Below are positions 1-8,666 of a DNA stretch of 64,000 bases, piece by piece. Under the pieces are notes generated by a model. The model saw only the letters and a program-made list of their open reading frames with translations, was not told the DNA's origin and searched no databases. Origin of the DNA: Devosia oryzisoli (GTDB taxonomy: Bacteria; Pseudomonadota; Alphaproteobacteria; Rhizobiales; Devosiaceae); assembly GCF_014837245.1 (NCBI RefSeq), contig NZ_JACYFU010000001.1, positions 992,001 through 1,056,000 on the forward strand, written 5' to 3'. Numbering within the stretch: position 1 is the stretch's first letter; each line of letters opens with the position of its first letter. Position numbers and translations under genes: made by a program.

Positions 1-107
1 TCCTTGAGGCGCTGTTCGACAAGGCGCGCCAGGACGAGCGGCTGCATGCCATCGGGCACATTGCCGATGGTGCGGGCAGCCGGTTCGAAGGAGGAGAGAT
101 CGTTCAT
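1..107 (-). CDS. mfd: transcription-repair coupling factor Mfd, N-terminal fragment
   Basis: Only the first 35 codons lie in the window; the gene runs off the left edge. The peptide begins MNDLSSFEPAARTIGNVPDG and continues with a leucine/valine-rich stretch, resembling the start of alphaproteobacterial Mfd, where a NVPDG-like segment precedes the UvrB-like domain. Mfd is a translocase that removes RNA polymerase stalled at lesions and recruits UvrA. The start codon overlaps the sdhE stop as ATGA, suggesting translational coupling. The call rests on this short match and on the neighbours sdhE and recG, a pairing known from rhizobia; too little is visible to see helicase motifs. Confidence 0.6.
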   Translation of the reverse strand, partial: MNDLSSFEPAARTIGNVPDGMQPLVLARLVEQRLK

Positions 108-382
108 GAGGAAATCCGCGCCTGATGGTCAGCGATCAGGGCTTCGAGAAAGAGACGATCGACGTGGGCCGGAGGTTCCTCCTGCCGCATCACCCATGTG
201 AGCAGCGGCGGATCTTCCTCGTCCATCAGCGCCTCGAGACGGTCGAGTTGCGCATCATCGAACTGGTCCACATGCGCGTCGGCAAATGGCCCCAGGATCA
301 GGTCCATCTCCTTGGTGCCACGGTGCCAGGCGCGATAGCGCAGCCGCTTGCGGCGAATGGCGATGTCTTCACCGGAGGTCAT
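104..382 (-). CDS. sdhE: succinate dehydrogenase assembly factor SdhE (DUF339)
   Basis: A 92-residue protein of the SdhE/Sdh5 (SDHAF2) family, a small cytoplasmic protein that promotes covalent attachment of FAD to the flavoprotein subunit of succinate dehydrogenase. The family signature is visible: an Arg-rich N-terminus (RRKRLRYRAWHRGTKEMD) containing the conserved R-G pair followed by E-M-D, then a helical acidic segment around LEALMDEEDPPLLTWV. Length is normal for the family. It overlaps the mfd start by 4 bp (ATGA). It is the first of three assembly-factor relatives in this window; the others follow secDF near 34 kb. Confidence 0.93.
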   Translation of the reverse strand: MTSGEDIAIRRKRLRYRAWHRGTKEMDLILGPFADAHVDQFDDAQLDRLEALMDEEDPPLLTWVMRQEEPPAHVDRLFLEALIADHQARISS

Positions 383-463
383 ATGACACCCATGATGCGT
401 ATTGTTCTCGATTTGGACGCTTGTTTACGCGGGAGTGCCGGCAATGTCAGCACCAAACACGGC

Positions 464-622
464 TCAGCCGAGCAGCCGCAAGAACAGCCAGACAATGAGG
501 ACCACGGGCAGCCAGGCAAGGATGGCGAGCGCGACCAGCACGAGCAGCCGGTGCCGGCGGATCCAGTCGACACCCTCCCGCGGGTACCCCGCTGCCAGCA
601 GCCAATCGTAAATGCGATCCAT
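464..622 (-). CDS. hypothetical 52-aa single-pass membrane protein
   Basis: A short ORF that conventional length cutoffs would miss. It starts with ATG at 622, preceded by a Shine-Dalgarno-like GGAG about eight bases upstream. The peptide begins MDRIYDWLLAAGYPREGVDW, has an Arg/His patch (IRRHR) and then one strongly hydrophobic segment of about 24 residues running almost to the C-terminus (LLVLVALAILAWLPVVLIVW). The basic patch before the helix predicts N-in topology. It lies between sdhE and recG, pointing away from recG. No family recognised; function unknown. Good SD and coherent composition favour a real gene. Confidence 0.5.
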   Translation of the reverse strand: MDRIYDWLLAAGYPREGVDWIRRHRLLVLVALAILAWLPVVLIVWLFLRLLG

Positions 623-764
623 CACCTTCTCCGGTGTCGGACCCTAGTCCGCATCAGATCGGCGGGAAAGGGTCAGCGACACCCACAATTTTATCTTCCA
701 CACCCTTGGACGATTGTCCGATATCAAGTCGCGCCGATAATCTAACGGCTCGAAAGGAAAATTT

Positions 765-2873
765 GTGCCGCGGTCCGACGCGCTTTCCCCATTGTTCCGG
801 TCGATCCACTCCCTCAAGGGCGTGGGCGACAAGCTGGCTGCCCTGCTCAACCGCTACTTCGGGGCGCCGCAGGGGCAGGAAGCGGTGGTGCTCGATCTGC
901 TCATGCACATGCCCTCCGGCATCGTCGACCGGCGCCGTCAGGTCGGCATAGCCGAGGCGTACCTGAACCAGACGGTCACGCTGCGCCTCCACATCGACCG
1001 GCACCAGCCTCCACCACGCGGCAAGCCCCACATTCCGCATCGCGTCTTTGCGCATGACGAGACCGGAGAGATCCAGCTCGTTTATTTCCGGGCGCAGGGC
1101 GGTTGGGTGGAAAAGGCCTTGCCCGTCGGCGAAGAGCGCTATGTATCGGGCCAGATCGCCTTCTTTAACGGCGAAAAACAGATCACGCATCCAGACTATG
1201 TGGTGGAGCCCGCGGACTTCACCACCCTCCCGCTCGTCGAGCCGCTCTACCCGCTCACGCAGGGGCTGTCCTCGAAAGCCCTTTCGAAACTGGTGCGGCA
1301 GGCGGTCGACGCGATCCCTGCCCTCCCCGAATGGATCGAGCGGGACACCCTTGCCCTGCGCAAGTGGCCGACCTTTCCCGATGCCCTCAAGGCCGTCCAT
1401 ACCCCGCGAACCCCCGAGGAGGGTGAACTCTTGGCGCCTGCCCGCCAGCGGCTCGCCTATGACGAGTATCTCGCCGGGCAGATCACGCTTCAGCTTCTTC
1501 GCTCGACCATGGTTTCCGCCAGAGGCCGATCGCGCAGCTTCACCGGAGAAATCACAAACCAGGTTCGCAGTGCCCTCCCCTTTGCGCTGACCGGGGGACA
1601 GGAGCAGGCCATTGCCGAAATCCGCGCCGACCTCGCCGCGCCCGACCGCATGTCGCGGCTGCTGCAGGGCGATGTGGGGTCGGGAAAGACCGTGGTGGCT
1701 CTGATGGCCATGGCCGCCATGGCCGAGAGTGGCGCCCAGTCCACTCTGATGGCGCCCACCGAACTCCTTGCGGCGCAGCACTACCGCACGCTCAAGCCCC
1801 TCTGCGAAGCCGCGGGCCTCGGCTGTTCCCTTCTGACGGGGAAAATGCCTGCGGCCGAACGCAAGGCCATTCTGGCCGGCCTCGCAAACGGCAGCATCGC
1901 GATTGCCGTCGGCACGCACGCCCTCTTTCAATCGGGCGTCGAATTCAACGACCTCGGTCTTACCGTCGTGGACGAGCAGCACCGTTTCGGCGTCCACCAG
2001 CGCCTGGCGCTCTCGGACAAAGGCAAGCACACCGACCTTTTGGTGATGACGGCGACCCCGATTCCCCGCACCCTCGTCCTTACCCATTTCGGGGATATGG
2101 CGGTCAGCGTGCTGCGCGAAAAGCCGCGCGGCCGACAGCCGATCGATACCGCCGTCACCTCCATTGCCGAGTACGATCGCGTTGTTTCCCGGTTGCAGAC
2201 GCGCCTGGCCGAGGGGGCGCAGGCCTACTGGGTCTGTCCCCTCGTGGAGGAGAGCGAGACGCTGGAAGTCATGTCCGCAGAGGACCGGTTCGCCGAACTG
2301 GCAAAAATCTTCGGCACTCAGGTCGCACTGGTGCACGGCCGCATGTCGGCCGCGGCCAAGCAGGACGTGATGCAGCGCTTTGCCGCCAACGAGATCAAGC
2401 TGCTGGTCGCAACGACCGTCATCGAAGTGGGCGTCGATGTCCCCAATGCCAGCATCATGATCATCGAACACGCGGAGCGCTTCGGGTTGGCCCAGCTGCA
2501 TCAGTTGCGCGGCCGCGTCGGACGCGGCTCGCAGCGTTCGGCGTGCCTGTTGCTCTACAAGGATCCGCTCAGCGAAACGGCCAGGGCGCGTCTCGACACC
2601 ATCAAGTCCACCGAGGACGGCTTCGTCATTGCGGAGCGGGATCTGGAATTGCGCGGTCAGGGCGACCTGCTCGGGACTCGCCAATCAGGCATGCCCGGCT
2701 ATCGTCTGGCCGTACCGGACGTGCACCGGCACCTGCTCGACTTTGCCCACGACGACGCCAAGGCCCTCCTCAAGCGCAATCCGGGCCTCACCGGAAGCGA
2801 GGGCGAAGCGGCGCGGACGCTGCTCTATCTGTTCAGGAAGGACCTCGCCATCCCGCTCATTCGGGCCGGTTGA
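765..2873 (+). CDS. recG: ATP-dependent DNA helicase RecG
   Basis: A 702-residue superfamily 2 helicase that remodels stalled replication forks and branch-migrates Holliday junctions. Visible are the N-terminal helix-hairpin-helix-like segment (LKGVGDKLAALLNRYFG), the OB-fold wedge domain (about residues 60–160), Walker A GDVGSGKT near residue 302, the DEQH box near 403, motif III TATPIPRT, and the C-terminal helicase lobe with QLRGRVGRG. The C-terminal TRAM-like part ends around GDLLGTRQSGMPGY, typical of RecG. The GTG start at 765 has a GAAAGGAAA purine tract upstream. It converges on glmS with an 18-bp gap. Length matches the family. Confidence 0.97.
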   Translation: MPRSDALSPLFRSIHSLKGVGDKLAALLNRYFGAPQGQEAVVLDLLMHMPSGIVDRRRQVGIAEAYLNQTVTLRLHIDRHQPPPRGKPHIPHRVFAHDETGEIQLVYFRAQGGWVEKALPVGEERYVSGQIAFFNGEKQITHPDYVVEPADFTTLPLVEPLYPLTQGLSSKALSKLVRQAVDAIPALPEWIERDTLALRKWPTFPDALKAVHTPRTPEEGELLAPARQRLAYDEYLAGQITLQLLRSTMVSARGRSRSFTGEITNQVRSALPFALTGGQEQAIAEIRADLAAPDRMSRLLQGDVGSGKTVVALMAMAAMAESGAQSTLMAPTELLAAQHYRTLKPLCEAAGLGCSLLTGKMPAAERKAILAGLANGSIAIAVGTHALFQSGVEFNDLGLTVVDEQHRFGVHQRLALSDKGKHTDLLVMTATPIPRTLVLTHFGDMAVSVLREKPRGRQPIDTAVTSIAEYDRVVSRLQTRLAEGAQAYWVCPLVEESETLEVMSAEDRFAELAKIFGTQVALVHGRMSAAAKQDVMQRFAANEIKLLVATTVIEVGVDVPNASIMIIEHAERFGLAQLHQLRGRVGRGSQRSACLLLYKDPLSETARARLDTIKSTEDGFVIAERDLELRGQGDLLGTRQSGMPGYRLAVPDVHRHLLDFAHDDAKALLKRNPGLTGSEGEAARTLLYLFRKDLAIPLIRAG

Positions 2874-2891
2874 GGTCGCCCGCTTCCGGCC

Positions 2892-4718
2892 CTACTCCAC
2901 CGTCACCGACTTCGCCAAATTGCGCGGCTGATCCACGTCCGTGCCCATGAAGACGGCGGTGTGGTACGCAATCAACTGCACAGGGATGGTCGCCAGGATC
3001 GGCGCCACGAAGCTGTGGACGTGCGGAATTTCGATGATGTCGGCCACGCCATGCCCCACGGTGCGCGCGCCCTCGGCGTCGGTCACAAGAATGATCTTGC
3101 CGCCACGCGCCGCCACTTCCTGCATGTTGGAGAGCGTCTTGTCGACCAGCTCGTCCGAGGGCGCCACGACGATGACCGGCATGGCCTCGTCGACAAGCGC
3201 AATCGGCCCATGCTTGAGCTCACCTGCCGCATAACCTTCTGCGTGTATGTAGCTGATTTCTTTTAGCTTCAATGCCCCCTCCATCGCCACAGGGAACATC
3301 GGTCCACGGCCGAGATAGAGCACATCCTTGGCCTTCGAGAGGCGCTTGGAAATGTCCCGGATCTGGTCTTCGGCCGCCAGTGCTTCGGACACGGCCGAAG
3401 GCAGGGCGGTGAGCGCCCGAACCAGCTCCGCCTCCGTTGCCTCGTCGATCGAGCCCCGGGCGCGGCCGGCGGCGATCGCCAGGCTCGCCAGCGCGGTCAG
3501 TTGCGCCGTCAGCGCCTTGGTCGAGGCGACGCCGATTTCGGGGCCGCACAGGATCGGGAAGACCACCCCGGATTCGCGGGCAATCGTCGATTCCAGCGTA
3601 TTGACGAGGCTCGCGACGTGCTGGCCCTGCCCCGCGCAGTAGCGCAGCGCAGCCAAGGTATCCGCCGTCTCCCCAGACTGCGAAATAAACAGCGAAAGCC
3701 CGCCCTTCTGCATCGGTGGCTCGCGATAGCGGAACTCCGAGGCCACATCGAGATCGACCGGAAGGCGCGCGTAGCGCTCGAACCAGTACTTTGCCACGGC
3801 GCCGGCATAAAAGGCCGTGCCGCAGGCGCTCATGGTCAGCCGCGTGAGGTCGGCGAAATTGAACGGCAGCGTTTCGCGGATGGCGACCTTTTCCGCTCCC
3901 ATGTCCACATAGTGGCTGAGCGTGTGCGAAATGGTCTCCGGCTGCTCGTAGATTTCCTTGGCCATGAAATGGCGGTGGTTGCCCTTGTCAACCAGCAGCG
4001 CCGACGCCTGCGACAGCATCTGCTCACGCTCGACCAGCACGTCCCGACCGTCGCGGATCGTGACACCGCGCGGCGTGACGACGGCCCAGTCGCCGTCCTC
4101 CAGATACGTCAGGCGCGCCGTGAACGGCGCCAACGCCATCGCGTCGGACCCCAGATACATCTCCGTCGTTCCGAAACCGACCGCTAGAGGCGCGCCGTGC
4201 CGGGCGGCGATCAGCAGGCCTTCATGGCCCTTGAACATGAAGGCGAGCGCAAACGCGCCCTTGAGCCGCTTGAGCGTGCGCGCCACGGCCTGCTCAGGGT
4301 CCGCGCCCCGGTCGACTTCCCGCGTCGCCCACAGCGCAACGGACTCGGTATCGGTCTGGGAAACCGGCACGTATCCGTCCCGCGCCAGGTCGGCCAGCAG
4401 CTCACGGAAATTCTCGATAATGCCGTTGTGGACGACGGCCACTTTGTCGGTAGCGTGCGGGTGGGCGTTCTGCTCCGTTGGAGCGCCGTGCGTGGCCCAG
4501 CGGGTGTGGCCGATGCCGATATGGCCCTCCAGCGGCTCGAACGAGAGCTTCTGCGCCAGATTGTTCAGCTTGCCCTCGGCCCGTCGCCGCGCAATGTCGC
4601 CGCTTTCCAGCGTCGCCACGCCCGCGCTGTCGTAGCCGCGGTACTCTAGGCGCTTCAGCGCATCCACCAGACGGCCCGCCACTGGCGCGTCACCGACAAT
4701 TCCAACGATGCCGCACAT
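2892..4718 (-). CDS. glmS: glutamine–fructose-6-phosphate aminotransferase (isomerizing)
   Basis: A 608-residue enzyme making glucosamine-6-phosphate from fructose-6-phosphate and glutamine, the entry step to UDP-GlcNAc for peptidoglycan and LPS. The start at 4718 is fixed by the N-terminus MCGIVGIVGD, whose Cys2 becomes the catalytic nucleophile after Met removal; the open frame continues upstream into glmU but those residues would block the active site. The class II glutaminase domain covers about residues 1–220, followed by two SIS sugar-isomerase domains (SACGTAFYAG and SQSGETADT in the first). It ends LAKSVTVE as usual. It starts 1 bp after the glmU stop, so the two form an operon. Confidence 0.97.
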   Translation of the reverse strand: MCGIVGIVGDAPVAGRLVDALKRLEYRGYDSAGVATLESGDIARRRAEGKLNNLAQKLSFEPLEGHIGIGHTRWATHGAPTEQNAHPHATDKVAVVHNGIIENFRELLADLARDGYVPVSQTDTESVALWATREVDRGADPEQAVARTLKRLKGAFALAFMFKGHEGLLIAARHGAPLAVGFGTTEMYLGSDAMALAPFTARLTYLEDGDWAVVTPRGVTIRDGRDVLVEREQMLSQASALLVDKGNHRHFMAKEIYEQPETISHTLSHYVDMGAEKVAIRETLPFNFADLTRLTMSACGTAFYAGAVAKYWFERYARLPVDLDVASEFRYREPPMQKGGLSLFISQSGETADTLAALRYCAGQGQHVASLVNTLESTIARESGVVFPILCGPEIGVASTKALTAQLTALASLAIAAGRARGSIDEATEAELVRALTALPSAVSEALAAEDQIRDISKRLSKAKDVLYLGRGPMFPVAMEGALKLKEISYIHAEGYAAGELKHGPIALVDEAMPVIVVAPSDELVDKTLSNMQEVAARGGKIILVTDAEGARTVGHGVADIIEIPHVHSFVAPILATIPVQLIAYHTAVFMGTDVDQPRNLAKSVTVE

Positions 4719-4719
4719 G

Positions 4720-6072
4720 CTATTTCCCCTTGGAGGCTTTCTTGGCGAGGGCCTTCTCGCGCAATTTCGGCGCGTAGCCCGGCTTGGTTTCCTGACGGGC
4801 GCGGCCAAACGCCAAAGCGTCGGCCGGCACATCGTCGGTGATGACGCTTCCCGAGGCGGTATAGGCGCCATCGCCGACGGTGACGGGCGCCACCAGCGAC
4901 GCATTGGAGCCGATGAACACCCGGTCGCCGATCACCGTCTTGTCCTTGTTCACGCCGTCATAATTGCAGGTGATAGTGCCGGCGCCGATATTGGTGTTGC
5001 TGCCGATTTCGGCATCACCCAGATAGCTCAGATGCCCCGCCTTGGTGCCGCTGCCGATCCTGGAGTTCTTCACTTCGACGAAGTTGCCCAGATGGACGCC
5101 CGGCCCAAGGTCCGCGCCCCCGCGGACACGGGCAAACGGCCCGATGCTGGCCCCTTCGCCTATGGACACCTCTTCCAGGTCGCAGAAGGCGCGGATTTCG
5201 ACATTGTCCCCGATTTTCACGCCGGGCCCGAACACCACGTTGGGGTAGATCGTCACGTCGCGGCCGATCTCGGTGTCCCACGAAAACCAGACGCTCTTGG
5301 GGTCGCGCAGGGTGACGCCGGCCTTCATCGCGTCCTCGCGCCGCACCTCCTGGAACAGCGCTTCCGCCCGTGCCAGCTGGCTGCGGTCGTTGACACCCAT
5401 CACGTCAACCTCCGGAGCGACGCCATAACCCACCTTCTTGCCGGCGGCGTTGGCGAGGCCGACCAGGTCCGTCAAATAATACTCGCCCTGGGCGTTGTTG
5501 GTGTCGATCTTGTCGATGAGATCGCGAAACACCTCGGCGCGGAAAGCGAGGATGCAGGCGTTGCAGAGGCCGATCTCGCGCTCCTCTTCCGTCGCATCCT
5601 TGTGCTCGCGGATGGCCAGCAGCCGTTCGCCATCGGTAATGAAGCGGCCATACCCGGTCGGGTCCGCCGGCTCGAACCCCAGCACCGCAACATCCAGTCC
5701 GGCATCGAGCCGATCGAGCACTGCCCGGAAATTGCTGCCGCGCAGCAGGGGATGATCGCCGTAAACGACGGCCACATATCCATTGGCCGAGGCGAAAAGG
5801 TCCCGCGCCATCGAAGCGGCATGCCCCGTTCCACGCGCCTCCGACTGCTCGAAATGCACGATCTGCGGATCGATGGCGGAGAGCCGATCCCTGATCGCCT
5901 GATGCCTGGGGCCCGTTACGAGAGCGATCCTGGAGGAGCCGGCTTGCCGCGCAGCGCGCGCAACATGGGCGACGATCGGCAGCCCGCCAACCGGGTGCAG
6001 CACCTTGGGCATCGCCGACTTCATGCGGGTCCCCTCGCCTGCTGCCAGGATGATCGAAAGCAGCTCCGTCAT
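4720..6072 (-). CDS. glmU: bifunctional N-acetylglucosamine-1-phosphate uridyltransferase / glucosamine-1-phosphate acetyltransferase
   Basis: A 450-residue bifunctional enzyme that acetylates glucosamine-1-phosphate and then couples it to UTP, giving UDP-GlcNAc. The N-terminal pyrophosphorylase domain shows the nucleotide-binding LAAGEGTRMKS near residues 9–19 and VYGDHPLL near 100. From about residue 250 the hexapeptide repeats of the left-handed beta-helix acetyltransferase domain appear (e.g. IGDNVEIRAFCDLEEVSIGE), with GHLSYLGDAEIG and TITCNYDG containing expected active-site residues. The C-terminus is Lys-rich. glmS follows after 1 bp, so both act in one pathway from one transcript. 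A divergent gene starts at 6205. Confidence 0.97.
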   Translation of the reverse strand: MTELLSIILAAGEGTRMKSAMPKVLHPVGGLPIVAHVARAARQAGSSRIALVTGPRHQAIRDRLSAIDPQIVHFEQSEARGTGHAASMARDLFASANGYVAVVYGDHPLLRGSNFRAVLDRLDAGLDVAVLGFEPADPTGYGRFITDGERLLAIREHKDATEEEREIGLCNACILAFRAEVFRDLIDKIDTNNAQGEYYLTDLVGLANAAGKKVGYGVAPEVDVMGVNDRSQLARAEALFQEVRREDAMKAGVTLRDPKSVWFSWDTEIGRDVTIYPNVVFGPGVKIGDNVEIRAFCDLEEVSIGEGASIGPFARVRGGADLGPGVHLGNFVEVKNSRIGSGTKAGHLSYLGDAEIGSNTNIGAGTITCNYDGVNKDKTVIGDRVFIGSNASLVAPVTVGDGAYTASGSVITDDVPADALAFGRARQETKPGYAPKLREKALAKKASKGK

Positions 6073-6204
6073 ATGATCTCCACCCGCCAGCCGAAGCGCA
6101 GCTTTTCACAACAATATTGCAGCCAAGAGTTGGCGAAGCGATAACAAAGGCCGCACTCTGGTGTCCAGCGGGACGCCGATTCGCGGGCCGCGGGGGACGT
6201 CGGC

Positions 6205-6999
6205 TTGGCTAAAGCATCGGAACAATTCCGGCAATCGGATGTCACCCTCTGGGGCATTGTCGCGCTTGTCTGCGGCGCGCTGGCCGTCTTCGGCGCCAAT
6301 GTCTCGGCCCTCCTGCCCCAGCGGATCGTTGCGGCGCTGCACCAGCCGCGACTTTCAGGACCAACCCTTGAGGCGCTGCGCCTGCAGGTGGCCGACCTGC
6401 GCGACGAGTCGCGCAAGCTGCGCAACGACAACGACCAGTTGCTGTCTCGCTTTTCCATCGGCGAACAGGCGGCAACCGAAACGCGGCGCCGGGTCGGCGC
6501 CCTCGAGGTGACCGTCCCCAAGCTGGTCGAGGCGCTGCCAGACGATGCCGCCATCGATCGGAGCAGTCTCACCGCCTCGATCGGTACGACCGAAAGCGGC
6601 GACCGCTTCGATGCGGAAGGCGGCAGCGTCGTCGTCAGGCGCACGCCCATGCCCGGCACCACCCCCAGCCAGCCCCTGCCCGCTCCCGTGGATGGCATTG
6701 GTGATCCCGCATCCGGCTTCGGCGTCGCTCTGGGCGAGGCAGTGGGCACGGAGGACGCTGCCGATTATTGGGACGAGCTGACAGCCAAGTTCGGCCCTCT
6801 CCTCATCGGCATGGCGCCGCGGCTGGGCGATGCGTCCGACGGCTCGGGCACGCATCTCATCGCCGGGCCCATTGGCGATGCAGAGGAGGCGCAGGCGCTG
6901 TGCGACCGGCTCGCAAAAGTGTCCATCGCCTGCCAGCCCATGCCCTACCAGGGCACCGAGCTCCCGAGCGCCGGCGTGGAGAGCGGCGAAGGCGGTTGA
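6205..6999 (+). CDS. hypothetical membrane-anchored coiled-coil protein with SPOR-like C-terminus
   Basis: A 264-residue protein. Residues about 15–40 form one transmembrane helix (VTLWGIVALVCGALAVFGAN). A probable coiled coil follows (LRLQVADLRDESRKLRNDND and the next 40 residues), then a Pro/Gly/Ala-rich linker. The last ~65 residues contain LIAGPIGDAEEAQALCDRLA and a Cys-containing strand (IACQPMPYQG), resembling in pattern the sequence-poor SPOR peptidoglycan-binding fold, in which residues such as G-P-F and A-x-A-x-C-x-x-L recur. The SPOR link is inference only. It is divergent from glmU and its stop overlaps the tRNA-Lys promoter. Confidence 0.75.
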   Translation: MAKASEQFRQSDVTLWGIVALVCGALAVFGANVSALLPQRIVAALHQPRLSGPTLEALRLQVADLRDESRKLRNDNDQLLSRFSIGEQAATETRRRVGALEVTVPKLVEALPDDAAIDRSSLTASIGTTESGDRFDAEGGSVVVRRTPMPGTTPSQPLPAPVDGIGDPASGFGVALGEAVGTEDAADYWDELTAKFGPLLIGMAPRLGDASDGSGTHLIAGPIGDAEEAQALCDRLAKVSIACQPMPYQGTELPSAGVESGEGG

Positions 7000-7023
7000 C
7001 ACGCGGGGAAGTCCCGCTATTTT
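6996..7023 (+). promoter_or_regulatory. predicted sigma-70-type promoter for tRNA-Lys
   Basis: A perfect -35 hexamer TTGACA (6996–7001) is separated by 16 bp from TATTTT (7018–7023). Transcription would begin near 7030, about 25 bases before the tRNA. The -35 box includes the stop codon of the upstream gene. Inferred from motif and spacing only. Confidence 0.55.
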
Positions 7024-7054
7024 CCGCCGCGACGCCAAATGGCGTTCACAATGT

Positions 7055-7130
7055 GCGCCGGTAGCTCAGTGGTAGAGCATTCGACTTTTAATCGAATGGT
7101 CGCGGGTTCGACCCCCGCCCGGCGTACCAC
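7055..7130 (+). tRNA. tRNA-Lys (anticodon TTT)
   Basis: A cloverleaf can be drawn by eye: 7-bp acceptor stem (GCGCCGG with CCGGCGT), D arm GCTC/GAGC, anticodon stem TTCGA/TCGAA enclosing loop CTTTTAA with anticodon TTT, T arm GCGGG/CCCGC with TTCGA loop, and an encoded CCA end. The first acceptor pair is G1·U72 rather than a Watson-Crick pair, and the D loop is one base shorter than in E. coli tRNA-Lys. One Lys tRNA with TTT can read both AAA and AAG. Confidence 0.95.
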
Positions 7131-7165
7131 TCCCTTCATGGCCGTCGCCCGGCGTTGAAATCATC

Positions 7166-7327
7166 ATGCAGCCGCCCAGCGACGATCCTGATCCCTATGC
7201 CGAATTGGACAACCGTGCCGATGCCGGTGAGCTCTCGGAAGAGTTCCGGCGTCCTGTCCGCATCCGCTTTGGCCGCCGCCGCGATTTGCCCATGACCAGA
7301 ACCTCGTTGCGCAATCGGCAGCTTTGA
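7166..7327 (+). CDS. possible small hydrophilic protein (53 aa)
   Basis: An ATG-initiated ORF between tRNA-Lys and the next membrane protein. The peptide is acidic at first (MQPPSDDPDPYAELDNRADA) and strongly basic later (RRPVRIRFGRRRDLP). GC is raised in third codon positions for most of its length, which favours coding, but no convincing Shine-Dalgarno precedes the ATG. No family recognised. It may equally be non-coding spacer. Confidence 0.25.
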   Translation: MQPPSDDPDPYAELDNRADAGELSEEFRRPVRIRFGRRRDLPMTRTSLRNRQL

Positions 7328-7381
7328 GAATCGGCTTCGCGCCGTAATAGTCGCGCCAGCGATGCCACCAGGAGAAGCCCC

Positions 7382-7909
7382 TTGTCCCAGGACACCATGG
7401 ACCTGCTTAAGGTGCTCGTTGCCGTGCTGATCATCTTCGCGATCAGCACCCTGGCAATGCTTTACGGCATCCTGTTGCTGGCCGAGTATGGTGGAAACCT
7501 CCCCATGATCGGCTCCTTGCCGCTCTCCGCTCCGCCGGAAATGGTGCCGCTGCTGGCCAATAGCGGGCTCTTCACCACCCTGGCCGCCACGCATGTCACG
7601 GCATCGGGGATCGCGCTGCTCCTCACCAGCACGACCTTGGACATGGCCTTGCTGATCGCCGCCAAGGCCGTCGCCGTGGTGATCACTGCCCTGCTCGGCT
7701 TTGCCGGCGGCCACATGATCTACCTCCAATTGACGGAAAAGGTACCGATTGCGCTCAGCCCACTGGCGCCGGCGATCATCGCGCTCGTTGCCTACCTCGT
7801 GCTGTCGAGCATGCTGAGCGTCCCGGCGCTGCGCCGCTTCGGCAACCTCCGGTTCGTGATCGGCCTTGGCCTCATCGTCCTCGGGCCGGTGCTGCTGGTC
7901 TGGCTCTAG
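7382..7909 (+). CDS. hypothetical multi-pass inner-membrane protein (175 aa)
   Basis: About five hydrophobic segments fill nearly the whole sequence: LLKVLVAVLIIFAISTLAML, a TTLAATHVTASGIALLLTST region, MALLIAAKAVAVVITALLGF, LAPAIIALVAYLVLSSML and FVIGLGLIVLGPVLLVWL. No catalytic or binding motif is recognised. The TTG start at 7382 is chosen because AGGAG lies seven bases upstream; an ATG at 7396 is the alternative and would shorten the protein by five residues. It ends 1 bp before the convergent map stop. Function unknown. Confidence 0.7.
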   Translation: MSQDTMDLLKVLVAVLIIFAISTLAMLYGILLLAEYGGNLPMIGSLPLSAPPEMVPLLANSGLFTTLAATHVTASGIALLLTSTTLDMALLIAAKAVAVVITALLGFAGGHMIYLQLTEKVPIALSPLAPAIIALVAYLVLSSMLSVPALRRFGNLRFVIGLGLIVLGPVLLVWL

Positions 7910-7910
7910 A

Positions 7911-8666
7911 CTAGGCGGCCAGCGTCACCACCAGCGCGCCGCGCGGCGTGGCGACGACGGTGTGCTCATACTGCACGCAAGGCGCCAGCGGCTCGGCGGT
8001 CAGCGTCCACTCGTCGTCATCCGACTTCTGCTCGGCCATCTGGCCGCCCATCGACAGGAACGGCTCGATGGTGAAGACCAGCCCATTACCGATGCGCCGG
8101 CGTTCCGAGCGGTCGGGCCAGGTGGGAATTTCGCCCGGCTCATCGTGCAGGCTGTCACCCACGCCGTGGCTGGCGAGGTTGCGGATCAGGGTATAGCCGC
8201 CCTTCTTGGCCACCTTGCCGATGGCGGTCCCGATATCGGCCAGCGGCGCCCCCGCTTTCACGGCCCGGATGCCTGCCCACATCGCCTTCTTGCCGTCACG
8301 ACACAGCGTTTCAAGCCGCGGGTCGCCCTTGCCCAGCACATAGGACGCGCCGCAATCGGCAAAAACACCATCCAATTCCGCCGAGACGTCGATGTTGACG
8401 AGATCACCCTCGTGCAGCACGCGATCCCCAGGAATTCCGTGCGCGATCTCCTCGTTGACCGAGATACAGGTCACCCCCGGAAAATCGTAGGTGAGAATCG
8501 GGGCGGAGCGGGCGCCATGCTCGGCCAGAATCTTTCCGCCGATCTCATCAAGCTCGAGCGTCGTCATGCCCGGCCGCATGGCCGCGGCCATGGCCTCGCG
8601 GGCGATGGCGCAGACGCGCCCGATGGCCTTGAGCCGCTCGAGCTGCTCGTCAGTGGTGATCGTCAT
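7911..8666 (-). CDS. map: type I methionine aminopeptidase
   Basis: A 251-residue metallopeptidase that removes the initiator methionine from nascent proteins. The five expected metal ligands are present in family contexts: Asp in [10 protein letters not shown], Asp in VFADCGASY, His in [13 protein letters not shown], Glu in [10 protein letters not shown] and Glu in [10 protein letters not shown]. Normal length for a type Ia enzyme without an N-terminal zinc extension. The frame extends upstream into pgi, but the start [13 protein letters not shown] at 8666 gives the standard N-terminus and overlaps the pgi end by 17 bp. It is the last gene of the coaD-to-map run. Confidence 0.95.
   Translation of the reverse strand: MTITTDEQLERLKAIGRVCAIAREAMAAAMRPGMTTLELDEIGGKILAEHGARSAPILTYDFPGVTCISVNEEIAHGIPGDRVLHEGDLVNIDVSAELDGVFADCGASYVLGKGDPRLETLCRDGKKAMWAGIRAVKAGAPLADIGTAIGKVAKKGGYTLIRNLASHGVGDSLHDEPGEIPTWPDRSERRRIGNGLVFTIEPFLSMGGQMAEQKSDDDEWTLTAEPLAPCVQYEHTVVATPRGALVVTLAA

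Noticed and set aside
654..2684. 676-codon ORF antisense to recG
   Set aside because: A mirror frame produced by high third-position GC; its translation is Gly/Arg/His-rich without family motifs, whereas recG on the other strand has all helicase motifs.
4719..4904. N-terminal extension of glmS by 62 codons
   Set aside because: GlmS needs Cys2 at its N-terminus as nucleophile; the extension lies inside glmU.
2892..4904. glmS ribozyme or riboswitch before glmS
   Set aside because: glmS starts 1 bp after glmU, leaving no leader, and the ribozyme is typical of Firmicutes.
4708..6144. 478-codon ORF antisense to glmU
   Set aside because: Mirror frame without recognisable domains; glmU motifs are complete on the minus strand.
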